From Pinus tabuliformis (lineage: Eukaryota > Streptophyta > Pinopsida > Pinales > Pinaceae): 64,000 nucleotides of DNA. Both the position numbers and the translations under genes were made by a program. Each line of letters starts with the position of its first letter. Positions within the stretch are counted from its first letter, which is position 1. Below are positions 36,120 through 48,487 of this stretch, piece by piece. A model generated the notes under the pieces. It made no database searches. It was not told the origin of the DNA and saw only the letters and a program-made list of their open reading frames with translations. The stretch is from the NCBI GenBank assembly GCA_031772625.1, contig CM062813.1, forward strand, positions 763,096,720 through 763,160,719, given 5' to 3'.

Positions 36120-37950
36120 TATTGAGCTCTGAAACTACATCTCTCCTACACATTTTCCTAGACTTTTTCCCCTCACCAGTACCCCATAAGCTATCAAAGA
36201 ACATTGCATATTGATTCTAAAAGAGCATTTAAGTGGTTTTCTAACTATGTTTTTGTGTTTGCTATTTGAATTAGATTTTTCTCATTAGCTGTGGAATGCA
36301 GCCACTTTCCGCAACTGATTCAACTTTCCGCAGCTGTTTTTGTTAAACTCTAGGTTGCAGGTGTCATCAGGCAAAACAGGACACGTGGGTAGTTCAGGAA
36401 TGACCTGGACATGGATCAGGTCCTATTGGTTTAGCCAGATTCATTAAGGAAAGCCATAGTCAACGGTGGTCAAATTGTGGTCCAACGAGGAAGTCCTATG
36501 GCAACAGGACTCTGTTTTCAAACACGTGAAGGATTCGTGGCCGTTCCTAAGATCCTTGGGGTCATGTTGACAGCTGTAGACTGCCCCACGATGCGCATCC
36601 AATAGCCACTTTTGATAGATTGAATAATCTTGGCAACCATTATGCTAAACTCATGGACGTTGTCCTTTTACGTGTCCTCTGTTGAAGTAGTTTCATAAGA
36701 AAACAGTTATGTAATTTTCCCTATAAATAATGTGTTTGCATACGAATAGAACTAGTTAGTTTTTGATGTCGTTTTGCTGTTAGTCGTTATACTGTGCTGT
36801 GAACTAGTCCTTTTGTTGTAACAAGAGGAGTCTTCCTCTGTTTTGCAATATATCAAGACTCTATTTTATATGACTGTGTGAGCATAATTCCAAACTGATA
36901 ATGTGTTGACCAAGGCCGTGCAGAGGGCCCCTGCACGCTGAGGTTTTGTTTTCCTTATTGCTGTAACGTTTTTATGTATTGTTTCCTGATTTCCATTGCA
37001 CATATTTCATAATTATCCACCTATGTATATTTCTTTTGTTATGGTATTAACATTTCATCACTGTACATGATTTTTTAAGCTTTGTATATTGTTGCTAACA
37101 CTGATTAGTGTGTGTGTGTTTCAAGATAGAATAGGCCCGGGGCATTTTCATACAATTTTTGCAATAACTAGTGACACGAGATTAGCCTCTCTGCTGACTT
37201 TGCTTTTCTTAGTTTTTTTAATTCCAGTTATGCTTTGATTTCAGTATTATTCACTTGCTTTGTTAGCTAGTTTAGATATCAAATTGCTCATATCATTGAC
37301 GTTATCTCCTAAAGCCATAACTTAGACTACTTGGCGAGCTATCGGACTATGAATGATGTGATTTGATTTTAAGTTTTAATTTTCTGCAATTAGATATCAA
37401 ACTGCTCATATCATTGATGTTATCTCCTAAAGCCATAGATTAGACTACTTGGCGACCTATCGGACTATGAATGATGTGATTTGATTTTACTTTTATTAAC
37501 TTGCAGTTTTTGATTTGTTGGGTGCATTAGCTTAACTCATTTTTCTTTCTGTATTTAGATAAGCAGCAAAGATAATGATTTCATGACCAGTAGTTCATTA
37601 TTTGTTTGAATTGAATAGCAACACATTTTCATTTTTGTTCAAGTATTAATTTCATCACTAGTATGTTCTAAGACCTTCTGAAGTGTTAAGTTCTGGAAAC
37701 ATTATAGAGGACATAATTGCCCTAAAATCTATAGCCAAACTTTCCTTCTAAAGTATTCTTAAAACTTAGGAATAGGATTATCATTTGCATTAAGAGAAAA
37801 ACCGAGATAAAACCCCCAAAAACAAGATAAAATTGATTAAAAGTAAGAAAGAGGCTATCTTGCACATATAGTGCACCACAATTCATCAGTTTACGACTCC
37901 CGGATTGATAATTAATGTAGCAATTTAGGACATACTAAATTGACTAAACA
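36120..37950 (+). repeat. 5' LTR of element B
   Basis: The LTR is 1831 bp. Its first two bases are TA, against TG in the 3' copy, and it ends CTAAACA. A TATA box (CTATAAATA) lies at about 36720. An internal tandem duplication of 118 bp starts at 37275 and 37393 and is also present in the 3' LTR. Over the first 560 bp I count about 26 substitutions from the 3' copy, 23 of them transitions, plus a 13-bp indel. Confidence 0.93.
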
Positions 37951-37953
37951 TTT

Positions 37954-37971
37954 TGGCGCCGTTGCCGGGGA
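37954..37971 (+). other. Primer-binding site of B, tRNA-Asp type
   Basis: TGGCGCCGTTGCCGGGGA starts three bases after the LTR and is identical to the site of element G at 4040. Confidence 0.92.
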
Positions 37972-38026
37972 AGTGTAACTAGGTAGCCAATCTCTTAAAA
38001 AAAAGGGAAAAATTGATAACTTCTTG

Positions 38027-38160
38027 AAGTATGCTCTCCTCTTGCACCTAGTGTGATCTGGAGGATCAGAAAAGAGAGTTATTAGTTCAATAATTTCTTG
38101 ATTATGCTCTCTTCTTGCACCTAGTGTGACTTGGAAGATCACAAAGAGAATTATTAGCCC
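38027..38160 (+). repeat. Direct repeat in the leader of B
   Basis: Two imperfect copies of about 57 bp, each containing CTCTTGCACCTAGTGTGA, start near 38027 and 38101. They lie between the primer site and the gag start. A run of 17 A follows at about 38165. Confidence 0.75.
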
Positions 38161-38185
38161 GACTTAAAAAAAAAAAAAAAATGAC

Positions 38186-40477
38186 ATGCATAGAGCAAGA
38201 GATTCTAGGGGAAGCTTTATAGCTAGGGCCAAAAGTTCGATTTTCACAACTCCAGTTACTTCAAGGCATAGACAAGATACACCTCCATCATCTCTGACTC
38301 ATACTCCCAGCCTTAGGATTCCTAGAATTCAAGGGGCAATAGTCGAATTAGGAGACTCTCCCACAATATCCATTAAATCTGATCTAAGAGAAGAACCTTT
38401 CTTCACTTCTACAGGGGAACATATTGTAATCAAGAAAGTAGAATCACCTGAAGAAGAGGAGGGAGAAAATCTTCCTCGTTCACCATTAATAGAAGAACCA
38501 GAGGACTCTGAGGACTCTGAGGAAACTATCATGACAGAGGAAGTAGTAAATGGATTTGGAGGAGGGGGTCGAGGTAGAGGAAGAGGAAGCAATGGAGGGG
38601 GTAGAAGTAACAATGGGGGAAATAGGGATGGAGATAGCTCATTTGGATTCCCTATAGCTGATGAGGAAACCCATACAGCAATGAAAGGCATTTCACCATT
38701 TGTCCTCCCAAACTTTTATGGGTTGCGAAGTGAGGATCCTGAAACATTTCTATTTAAATTTGAAGTCTTGTGCCGAACCTATGACTATATGGAAGACTCT
38801 CAAAAACTCAAACTGTTTCCTTCAACATTGAAAGGAGCTAATTTGAAATGGTTCATGGGATTAGTCACTCAGTCTATTAGGACTTAGAATGATATGAAAC
38901 AAACATTTTTTGATAGATACCTGGATTATTGTACACCCACCAATCATAAGGATGAGGTGTTCAAGATGATGCAAAAAGAAGATGAAAACTTGGGGATTTA
39001 CTTGAAAGATTTCAATACAACTTAAAGAGAGCAAAAATGAGTAATTTAGATGAGGAAACCTTGAAAGCCCTTCTATTAAAAGCCATTAGAGATGAATGGA
39101 TAGATATTTTAAACATGATGGGGAAGGGAGATATTTCTCAACTTCCACTCCATGACATAGCAGAACTATGTGTCCATCTCTCAAGGGGAAAATCCAAAAC
39201 TAGAAAAGGGCCTAGAGATCCTTCTCTTATTAGAGCAAAAAAATCTGCAACTGGATCAGTAAGTAGGGCAGAGATTGGCAATATGCTTGATGAGTTCAAA
39301 ACTAATATTCTAGGGAGCCTTAGTGAACAACTAGAAACCCTTAAACTTCAAAACAAGCAGAAAACAGAAGTTGATGCCTTGACCATCTTTTGTCCAAAAT
39401 GTAGAAAGAAACATGCTCTGAGGGAATGCCCCTTGGATGCAAAAGTTGTAGAAACATGTATGATTTTCTCAGAAAGCCATGAGACCAAGGATTGTCCTTC
39501 AATTCCTGGGCTCAAAGCTGTCTTTCAGGAAGATTCAAATTCAGTAGATTCCCTTTGTTTTGTTTCAAGAATACCATTGCAGGGGCAAAAAAATCAAGGA
39601 TTTAACAATCCTATGAACTTTCAGATCCTGCCAAATTGGAATTCTTGGCAACAACCTTGGCCCCAACCTCAAATTCCATATCAATCATGGGCACAAGGGA
39701 TGCAAAATCCTTATGGGAGATTTACTCAATTTTATCAATATCCTCCATCTTTTCAAAATCAACAAAATCCACAACTTCCAAATCAAAACCCACAACTTTC
39801 ATTGCCATTTCCACAACAACAACCTTCTCAACAAAATCCAAATTCACAACTCTTGCTTCCATTTCAACAAAAGACAAATCAACTACCAGCTCAGCCATTG
39901 CCAAATCCCAACAACAAAGATCCTCAGAATGCTTACATGGTAGAAGGACAACAATTTCCTACCTATATGATTGTTCCTCTTAATGATGTTCAACTCAAAT
40001 CTGGTAGAGTTTTAAAAAACCCTTCTATAGATGTTCAAGTCCAAGGTACTTCTGAAGAGGATTCTCTTAAAGTCAATAAAGGTTCTGAGGAAGCATTTCT
40101 TCAAAACCCAATCATTCAAAAAGAAAAAGAAAAAGAGTCAACCCCCACAACTCCTATAGTTGAGCAACCTGCATCTTCATCCACAACTCCTATAGTTGAG
40201 CAACCTGCATATTCATCCACACCTCCTTTCCCTGAAATATTACAAATTGACAAAGGGGTGGAAATACAAATCTTGTTGCCTGACTATGACTTTCTAGATG
40301 AATTAAAGAATGTTTGTATCAAGATTCCCTTGCTACAAGCCATTAGAGAGATTCCTATTCTAGCAAAAACAATAAAGGAGCTGAGTCTTAAGAAACCAGG
40401 AAGGACACCAAGAGATACAAGAATTATCCACTTGGTAGGGAAAATAGCAGATATCATGATGGGAAAAATTACCATGT
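38186..40477 (+). pseudogene. gag of element B
   Basis: Reading starts at the ATG at 38186 (MHRARDSRGSFIARA). An acidic region and a Gly/Arg-rich patch (GFGGGGRGRGRGSNGGG) are followed by the gag core, with SPFVLPNFYGLRSEDPETFL at about 38690 and LKLFPSTLKGANLKWF. A TAG at 38885 and a 1-nt deletion near 39008 break it; the downstream frame is then open to 40477. A zinc knuckle, CPKCRKKHALREC, lies at 39391-39429. A second Cys/His cluster has Phe where the second Cys belongs. A Gln/Pro/Asn-rich segment covers 39570-39930, and two copies of TTPIVEQPA lie near 40150-40205. The protein would form the particle. Confidence 0.85.
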
Positions 40478-40479
40478 AG

Positions 40480-40890
40480 AAGTATGTAGATCTAGGTAGT
40501 CCAATTGTCAAGACACATATAAATGGGATAGAAATTCCAAACACTTTGATTGACTTAGGGGCTGCTATCAACATAATGAGTAGACAGACTATGGAATAGC
40601 TTAAACTTCCTAATCTTCTTTTTACACCCACCTTACTGCAACTTGCAGATAGATCAATAATCAAACCAGACGGTGTATTAGAAGATATTTCAGTCTCCTT
40701 AGATTCTTGGGAGTATCCAGTAGATTTCATGATTTTGACTCCCAAGAGTAATCTAGGAGGACATCCACTCATCTTAGGAAGACCTTGGCTAGCCACAACT
40801 GATGCTTTCATTAGTTGTAGATCTGGAGGTATGTACATTTCTGATGGTAGTTCAACAAAGAAATTCAATCTGTATCCTCCAGCAAAAGCA
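40480..40890 (+). pseudogene. Aspartic protease of element B
   Basis: The protease is in the gag frame, separated from it by a TAG at 40478. The catalytic loop TLIDLGAAINIM lies at about 40546-40580 (Asp-Leu-Gly-Ala at 40552). The terminal retropepsin motif HPLILGRPWLATTDAFI lies near 40766-40816. A TAG at about 40598 interrupts it. It would cleave the gag-pol polyprotein. Confidence 0.85.
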
Positions 40891-41079
40891 ATTACATAAG
40901 TAGGAGACAATGAATGGGTCGATGATGAAGATATTATACAACCTGTCTTTACTATTTCTGAAATTAGTGAAGATAGTCAAATTTTGAACACATTAGAAAA
41001 CTTTGAAACATCTTCAAAAGATGACCACACACAATTTTAGTTAGATTCTGATATTGAATATCTATCATCAAGACAAATT

Positions 41080-42090
41080 TCTCTTTACTCTATGGAAGAG
41101 TTTGGTAGCTCTACCCTTGAAATTTTTCCAGGTAAAACATTGAATATCAACAAAAATTTGGAAAAGTCACAAAAGGAAGAGCTAACCAAAATCTTGCAAA
41201 AACATTCTACTGCATTTGCATGGGAGTATACTAATATGAAAGGTATTGATCCTAAGACTTGCATTCATCATATCTATATTGAGGAAAATAGTAGACCAAT
41301 TAGACAACCTCAGAGAAGGATGAATCCAAATCTTAGAGAGATAGTGAAAGAAGAGCTCCAAAAACTACTCAATGTAAATTTCATTTACCCAATTTCAGAT
41401 AGCCGATGGGTTTCTCCTTTGGTTATAGTACCAAAAAAGAATGGTAAAAGGAGGGTATGCATTGATTACATGGAATTGAACAAAGCAACCTTGAAGGATC
41501 ACTTTCCTTTGCCCTTTATCGATCAAGTATTAGATCCATTAGCAGGCAAAAAGTATTTTTCATTTTTGGATGGTTTTAGTGGTTATAAGCAAATTCAGGT
41601 AGCACCTGAAGATCAGGATAAGACCACATTTACCTGTCCATGGGGAACTTTTTCTTATCGATTGCTTCCTTTTGGATTATGTAATGCACCTACAACATTC
41701 CAAAGAGCAGTACTAGGAATTTTTTCTGATCTAATCCATGATTGTGTAGAGGTTTATATGGATGATTTTATAGTTTATGGTGATTCATTTGAAGAGGCAT
41801 TAGAAAATTTGGAAAAATTCCTTATAAGATGTAAAGAAACAAACCTTTCACTAAGCCATGAAAAATGTTTTATGATGTTTACTAAAGGTATTTTTTTGGG
41901 ACATCGTATTTCAGGGGATGGGATTAAAGTTGATAGATCAACAAGTCATCTCCAAGTTGCCTATTCCAAATTGTCAAAAAGATGTTACAAGTTTTTTGGG
42001 ATTCACTGGATACTATAGAATATTTATAGAAAACTTCACTAAAATAGCATCTCCACTCTTCAAACTGCTTACAAAAGACTGTGCATTCAA
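41080..42090 (+). pseudogene. Reverse transcriptase of element B
   Basis: The order of RT motifs is complete: SRWVSPLVIVPKKNGKRRVC (about 41400), FSFLDGFSGYKQI, FGLCNAPTTFQRA and the catalytic Tyr-Met-Asp-Asp at 41755-41766. GIFLGHRISGDGI then follows. A small insertion near 41935 shifts the frame, and the connection domain (SFLGFTGYYRIFIENFTKIA) continues in the shifted frame until the original frame returns near 42100. The active site is intact; the frameshift pair is the only damage in this part. Confidence 0.9.
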
Positions 42091-42699
42091 ATGGGATTTT
42101 GTTGCCAATCAGCATTTGAAACTTTGAAAACAAGAATATCTGAAGCACCTATCTTGAGAGGACCAAATTGGAAACTTCCTTTCCATATTTCTATAGATGC
42201 TTCAGATACAGCTCTAGGAGCTGTGTTGGGACAAAAATATTTAGTTCCTTATGCCATTTACTATACCAATAAAAATTTAACTCCTACGGAGTTGAACTGC
42301 ACTATGACTGAAAAAGAGTTCTTAGCTGTTTTTGATGCAATCAATAAGTTTAGACATTATACAATAGGCTATGAAACTTTTATTCATACTGATCATTCTA
42401 CAATTAGATATCTAATGAACAAACCCATTACTAATGGCAGAGTTACAAGGTGGCTCCAACTTTTACAGGAATTCAATATTACTATGTTAGATAGACTAGG
42501 GAAACAAAACACAGTAGTTGATTTCTTATTTAGGATTCAGAATACTAAAGAAGATTCTCCTGTAGAGGATATGTTTCCTGATGAATATTTATTTACAGTA
42601 ACTACTAGGACTCCTTGGTATGCAGATATAGCTAACTATTTGGTTACAGGGAAACTACCTCCACATTTATTTCCTAGTGAAAGAAGAAATATTATTTAG
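42091..42699 (+). pseudogene. RNase H of element B
   Basis: This is a Ty3-type RNase H fused to RT. The catalytic acids are visible in ISIDASDTALGAVL (Asp), TEKEFLAVFDAINKFRH (Glu) and FIHTDHSTIRYLMNKP (Asp), with a further Asp in NTVVDFLFR. The domain degrades the RNA strand during reverse transcription. The frame closes at a TAG at 42697 before integrase. Confidence 0.88.
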
Positions 42700-43946
42700 G
42701 AGAGTTCAAAATATTCATGGATTTATAACGAATTGTTTAAAATCAGGCCAGACTTGGTGATCAGAAGATGTGTTAGAGAAGATGAAATGCCTGATATTCT
42801 CAAAGCATGTCATGATGAAACATGCAGCGGACACTTTGCTGACAAAAGGACAGTCTATAAAATCCTCTCTTTAGGATATTATTGGCCATCCCTCTTCAAA
42901 GATGCAAAACAATATGTCAAAAGGTGTGACAGCTGCCAAAGAGTAGGGAAACCTACCCTTTCAAATGAAATGCCATTACAACCACAGGTACTCATCAAAC
43001 CCTTTGAAAAATGGGCTTTAGATTTCATTGGACCTATTAACCCACCATCTAAACAAAGAAAGTATATATTGGTATGTACTGATTATGTCACTAAATGGGT
43101 AGAAGCCAAAGCATTATTTTCTGCTACTGGGCATGCAGTTGTTAGTTTTATTAATGAGGATATTTTTACTCGCTTTGGTGTTCCAAGAGAAATTGTGACA
43201 GATCAGGGAGGTCAATTCACATCCAACCTGGTGGAGAAGCTGATGGAAGAATACAAAGTCAAGCACGGAAAATCTACTCCTTACCACCCACAAGAAAATG
43301 GTCAAGTGGAGTCTACAAACAAAGTTCTTGAAGATATCATTACCAAGACTATTCATCTACACAAAAGAGATTGGGCAGATAAGCTTCCTGAAGCCTTATG
43401 GGCCTACAAAACTACATGGAGGAATACAACAGGACATTCTCCCTATGAACTTGTTTATGGAAAGAAGTCCTGCTCCCCATTGAGTTCCAAGTCAAAACTT
43501 TCAAGATGGCAGTTCAGTTGGGAATGGATCTATCAGAAGCCCAAAAGCATAGAATGGAGCAGTTGAATGAGCTAGATGAGATCAGACAAGAAGCAATCCT
43601 AAGAACTGATCTAGTTCAATATCAAAGAGCTAAGTGGCATGACAAATACATCAAGGAGAAAAAGTTTCAAGAAGGAGATTGGGCATTGCTATTTGATTCC
43701 GAGTTTAAAGATTTTAAAGGAAAATTTCAGACTCATTGGCTTGGGCCATATGAGATTGACAAAATCTTTAGCAATGGAGCGGTAAGAATCAAAACCATTG
43801 ATGAACATCAAACTCCTCTTATTGTGAATGGCCACAGATTAAAGATCTATCATAAGCCACTCTCAAAAGAGGAATTTGTCAAAATCTTTCAAGATAGTTC
43901 TGCAATAAGGCTGGTGAAGAAGAATCCTTCTTCTCCACCAGCCTAG
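42700..43946 (+). pseudogene. Integrase of element B
   Basis: An N-terminal HHCC zinc domain (ACHDETCSGHFADKRT, then YVKRCDSCQ at about 42810-42945) precedes the catalytic core. The core carries ALDFIGPI (Asp), VTDQGGQF (Asp) and NGQVESTNK (Glu), so the DDE triad is intact. A 1-nt deletion near 43468 moves the C-terminal part (MAVQLGMDLSEAQKHRM onward) to another frame, ending at 43946. The C-terminal domain has GDWALLFDSEFKDFKGKF and LGPYEIDKI, the usual DNA-binding fold of plant Ty3 elements. I see no chromodomain. Confidence 0.9.
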
Positions 43947-44993
43947 TCTTTGTTCTCTTCTGTTTCAAAAAAAAAAAATGTGTATAAGCCTGAAAACCAA
44001 TCACTAATTGGCAGTCTTATACAGAAAATACAGGGCGAAAATTAGGAACTCTTGACGCCCTATATTTTCCAAAAAAAAAATCTTTCCTCATTGTATTCAT
44101 AGTTTCATGTCATTTCACTTCATTTCACTTCACTCCATTTCATTTCATCATCTCATTTCGCCAATAAAATTCCTTTCATGACCAGTTTTCCTATATCATT
44201 CACTCAGTCATTATTCATTTCCATCCATCTACATTCAGTCATATGTTCATTGTATCAATTTCTGCAGCTAAATTCAGTTTCCGCAGCTAGAAACTGATTG
44301 ATTCTGCAGCTAACACTCTGTTATTCAACACTGACAGTCAGATGTTACCCAAATGCAGGTATGAAAAAAAATTATGTTGAAGCACCTAAAGCACCAACAG
44401 GGAGTATCTAATCAAAGGTTAATGGATAAAAGTGGCAAAAATTCCAAGGCATGAGCAAGATTTGTTTCAAATAGCATTTTAAAAATCACATTCTATATAG
44501 TTATGAAACCATGGCTCCATCATATGTAATTATTAGCCTTTGATAGCTTCCATAACCACTCCATGACCTTTACATGATTTCTCCATGAACCTTGCATTAA
44601 TTTTTAACGGCCTCATGATCTGCCTCCGAATTTAACTTGTGTTTATTTGTACGTTGGCATTCCACCTGCTGAACCGGGTAATTATGAGGACGTGATCTAT
44701 TTGATCATGGCTCTGTCCCACCACACATTCTGCAGCCATTTTGAGAATGTGCTCACGCTTATTCTGCAACTGTCTATTTCAAAAGCTAAGCTCACTCTAT
44801 TCCCATACTATCTCACCTGTTATTTTCAGCCTGATTACACTCCCGTGAACTCATTCTCATTCCCTGTTCTCTACTCTTTCACTTACGATTACTGATTTTT
44901 CTCCACAAACCTTCTCCATTTCCCGCTAACACAGCCATTTCACCTTTGTCAATCCATTATTCACTCAGACGTATTTTAAGGTAGGAGGTAAGA
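43947..44993 (+). other. Spacer between integrase and the 3' ORF of B
   Basis: No coding region is supported. The stretch 44090-44240 is pyrimidine-rich, with repeated CATTTCACTTCATTTC. Athila elements normally have a similar spacer before their env-position ORF, which is thought to be expressed by splicing. I could not identify a clear acceptor site. Confidence 0.5.
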
Positions 44994-46602
44994 ATGGGTC
45001 TTTTGTTAAGAGTAGAATCGGAAGGGCCCAAATTCATGGAGGGGTATCCCCAATTGAAAAACATACTAAGGAAGGCACGGTGGCTATGGTTCATCCAAAA
45101 ATTCAGAGGCTACAACAAAGAAATTATGAAGACTTTTGCGAGGTCTTTTAATGGCGTGGAGGTTGAGGTTGGAGACCTTAAATTTTCAGTCACAGAGGCA
45201 TCCATCATTGCAGCAACGGAACTCCCACAGGAGGGGGAACGGTGGTTCAAAAACAAAAGCTTTGACGAGAGGGCCTGGAGGGTTATCCTACGCAATCTAG
45301 GTATGGATATAACCATTTTCAAATGTGGTATCCCTGTCTCTGCTTTAGAAGAAAATTGGGCCAGTCTATTATTGATAATCCAGAATTTTATTACATGTGA
45401 GGGATGGTTCGGGTCCATGTATATGTACCACACCCTGTTGCTAATGAATTTTCTAGAAAATCAAACTATCAATTTGCCTTACTTTTTATTGAATAGTTTG
45501 AAAAGGATGTCCACAACTGTCCAAAAGAATATGGAGGACATAGAACCCCACTTGTACCATCACGACCTTGTGAAAATTTTGAATGAAAAACAATTAAAGG
45601 AAAAGAAGGACACCTGGGAATAGTTTTTGGTTAGAAACATCTTTCAAGATCCACTTGACACACCTGAGAGTAGCTCAACAAGGAAAAGTAGGAGAAAAAG
45701 TGTGAGAATTCAGGACACTCCTACTAACATAGCTAAAGAAATTAATCAGGAAGAGGAGCTGTCTGAAAGTAGGAAGGAAAGAACTGAGGTTAGGAAGCCA
45801 AGAAAATCAAAAGGGAAAAGAAATATTGAGGCTGTCTATCAAACCCCAGAACCTTCCTCAGAAGAGGACCACCAAATACTTTCTAAAAGACTAGTTTACC
45901 TTCAGGAACAATCAGCTGCAGCAAAAAGAAAAGGGACAGAAAAATAGAGAGTGGAGAAAGAAGACATTAGCTCACAAAATTTAAGGAGGAGCTCCAGACT
46001 TAAAGGAAAATTGAGGAAAGTACAAACTAAAGGGCCCCACTTCATTGATTTAGGAGGGGAAACACCGGAACAACCTTCAACAATCCCTCCTGGCCGTGGC
46101 CCACACCATACTCCTATTCCTCAGCCAGATTTTGAAAATAGTCCTTCTCGACCAGATTTTGAGATCAGTCCTTCTCAACCAGATTTTGGGGACAGCCCAA
46201 GGAAGACTACACCTGAGATAGATCCAACCTAGCAAGAAATGTCTGATTATATTGAAACATTGGAGAATAATGTCACAGATCAAGGCACTTCATCTACCCA
46301 ACCTAATACTAAAATAAGAAGTTTTTGAGTTGGAGGTCCTAAATAGACACATCAAAAGAGAAAATGAAACATTGAAAGAACAAGGTAGGCTAGATAAGAT
46401 TATTCATGACAACACCATGTTGCATATTGGGCTATGGCAGAATAAAAATAGAAAATTGAAGAAAAAGAACAGGAGGTTGAGCAGGGCTCTCATCAACCTC
46501 AAATTCAAGTGCCTAATGAGGAAGCCGAGGATGACAGTGGTCCCAAGAAAGAAGAAAAGAAGGTTGGATGTGTTGGCAGAGGTCTCAGAACACATGAACT
46601 GA
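44994..46602 (+). pseudogene. 3' accessory (env-position) ORF of element B
   Basis: The first open part (44994-45623) has 209 codons. It contains KTFARSFNGVEVEVGDLKF, VTEASIIAATELPQEGERWF and a hydrophobic stretch, ASLLLIIQNFITCEGWF. After a TAG the same frame goes on through a basic region (RKSRRKSVRIQDTP) and three tandem copies of a PDFxxSPS unit at about 46125-46200. After a stop and a frameshift, a Lys/Arg-rich coiled coil ends at 46602. The N-terminal part resembles the plant transposon-protein domain found in this position in Athila elements. I find no signal peptide or clear membrane anchor, so an envelope role is not supported. Confidence 0.65.
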
Positions 46603-46650
46603 AAGGAGGATGGTCAAAGTTTTGGTTGCATGGGGACATGCAACACCTTC

Positions 46651-46662
46651 ACAGTGGGGGTA
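46651..46662 (+). other. Polypurine tract of element B
   Basis: ACAGTGGGGGTA lies directly before the 3' LTR start TGTTGAG. It is the expected primer for plus-strand synthesis. Confidence 0.8.
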
Positions 46663-48482
46663 TGTTGAGCTCTGAAACTACATCTCTCCTACACATTTTC
46701 CTAGACTTTTTCCCCTCACCAGTACCCCATAAGCTATCAAAGAACATTGCATATTGATTCTAAAAGAGCATTTAAGTGGTTTTATAACTATGTTTTTGTG
46801 TTTGCTATTTGAATTAGATTTTTCTCATTAGCTGCGGAATGCAGCCACTTTTCGCAGCTGATTCAACTTTCCGCAGTTGTTTTTGTTAAACTCTAGGTTG
46901 TAGGTGTCATCAGGCAAAACAGGACACGTGGGCAGTTCAGGAATGACCTGGACATGGATCAAGTCCTATTGGTTTAGCTGGATTCATTAAGGAAAGCCAT
47001 GGTCAAGGGTGGTCCAATGAGGAAGTCCTACGACAACAGGACTCTATTTTCAAACACGTGAAGGATTTGTGGCCGTTCCTAAGATCCCTGGGGTCATGTT
47101 GACAGCTATAGACTACCCCACGATGCGAATCCAACAACCACTTTTGATAGATTGAATAATCTTGGCAACCATTATGCTAAACTCATGGACGCTGTCCTTT
47201 TTACATGTCCTCTGTTGAAGTAGTTTCATAAGAAAACAATTATGTAATTTCCCCTCTAAATAATACATTTGCATACACATAGAACTAGTTAGTTTTTATG
47301 TCGTTTTGCTGTTAGTCGTTATACTGTGCCGTGAACTGGTCCTGCTGTTGTAACAAGAGGAGTCTTCCTCTGTTTTGAAATATATCAAGACTCTGTTTTA
47401 TATGACTGTGTGAGCGTAATTCCAAACTGATAACGTGTTGACCAAGGCCATGCAGAGGGCCCCTACACGCTGAGGTTTTTTTTTCCTTATTGCTGTAAAG
47501 TTTTTATGTATTGTTCCCTGATTTCCATTGCACATATTTCATAACTATCCACTTGTGTATATTTCATTTGTTATGGTATTAACATTTCATCCTTGTACAT
47601 GATTTTTTAAGCTTTGTATATTGTTGCTAACACTGATTAGTGTGTGTGTGTTTCAGGATAGAGTAGGCCCGGGGAATTTTCATACAATTTTTGCAATAGC
47701 TAGTGACACGAGATTAGTCTCTCTGCTGACTTTGCTTTTCTTAGTTTTTTTAATTCCAGTTATGCTTTGATTTCAGTCTTATTCACTTGCTTTGTTAGCT
47801 AGTTTAGATATCAAATTGCTCATATCATTGACGTTATCTCCTAAAGCCATAGCTTAGACTACTTGGCGAGCTATCGGACTATGAATGATGTGATTTGATT
47901 TTAGTTTTACTTTTCTGCAATTAGATATCAAACTGCTCATATCATTGATTTTATCTCCTAAAGCCATAGCTTAGACTACTTGGTGACCTATCGAACTATG
48001 AATGATGTGATTTGATTTTACTTTTATTAACTTGCAGTTTTTTATTTGTTGGGTGCAGTAGCTTAACTCATTTTTCTTTCTGTATTTAGATAAGCAGCAG
48101 AGATAATGATTTCATGATCAGTAGTTCATTATTTGTTTGATTTGAATAGCAGCACATTTTCATTCTTGTTCAAGTATTAATTTCATCACTAGTATGTTCT
48201 AAGACCTTCTGAAGTGTTAAGTTCTGGAAATCATTATAGAGGACATAATTGCCCTAAAATCTATACCCAAACTTGCCTTCTAAAGTATTCTTAAAACTTA
48301 GGAATAGGATTATCATTTGAATTAAGAGAAAAAACGAGATAAAACCCACAAAAACAAGATAAAATTGATAAAAAGTAAGAAAGAGGCTATCTTGCACATA
48401 TAGTGCGCCACTCTTCATCAATTTACGACTCTCGAATTGATAATTAATGTAGCAATTTAGGACATACTAAATTGACTAAACA
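46663..48482 (+). repeat. 3' LTR of element B
   Basis: The LTR is 1820 bp, from TGTTGAGCTC to CTAAACA. Its TATA box is mutated to CTCTAAATA. The tandem duplication lies at 47817 and 47934. The LTR is followed by the target duplication ATGGT. Confidence 0.93.
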
Positions 48483-48487
48483 ATGGT

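Larger units (their letters stand above)
36120..48482 (+). mobile_element. Element B: Athila-like retrotransposon nested in A
   Basis: This is a 12.36-kb element with LTRs 36120-37950 and 46663-48482. Its 5-bp target duplication, ATGAT (36115-36119) against ATGGT (48483-48487), has one mismatch from later decay. The layout is tRNA-Asp primer site, leader, gag-protease-RT-RNase H-integrase in mostly one frame, a 1-kb spacer, a downstream accessory ORF, a purine tract and the LTR. The tRNA-Asp primer, LTR size and 3' ORF fit the Athila group. All catalytic residues that I checked in RT, RNase H and integrase are intact, but about six stops and four frameshifts disable it. Confidence 0.93.

Noticed and set aside
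40284-40910. A 208-codon minus-strand open stretch
   Set aside because: It is the shadow of B's gag-protease frame on the opposite strand.
44994-45623. A retroviral-type envelope protein in B
   Set aside because: The position fits, but there is no signal peptide, furin-like site or clear membrane anchor, so it is described only as an accessory ORF.
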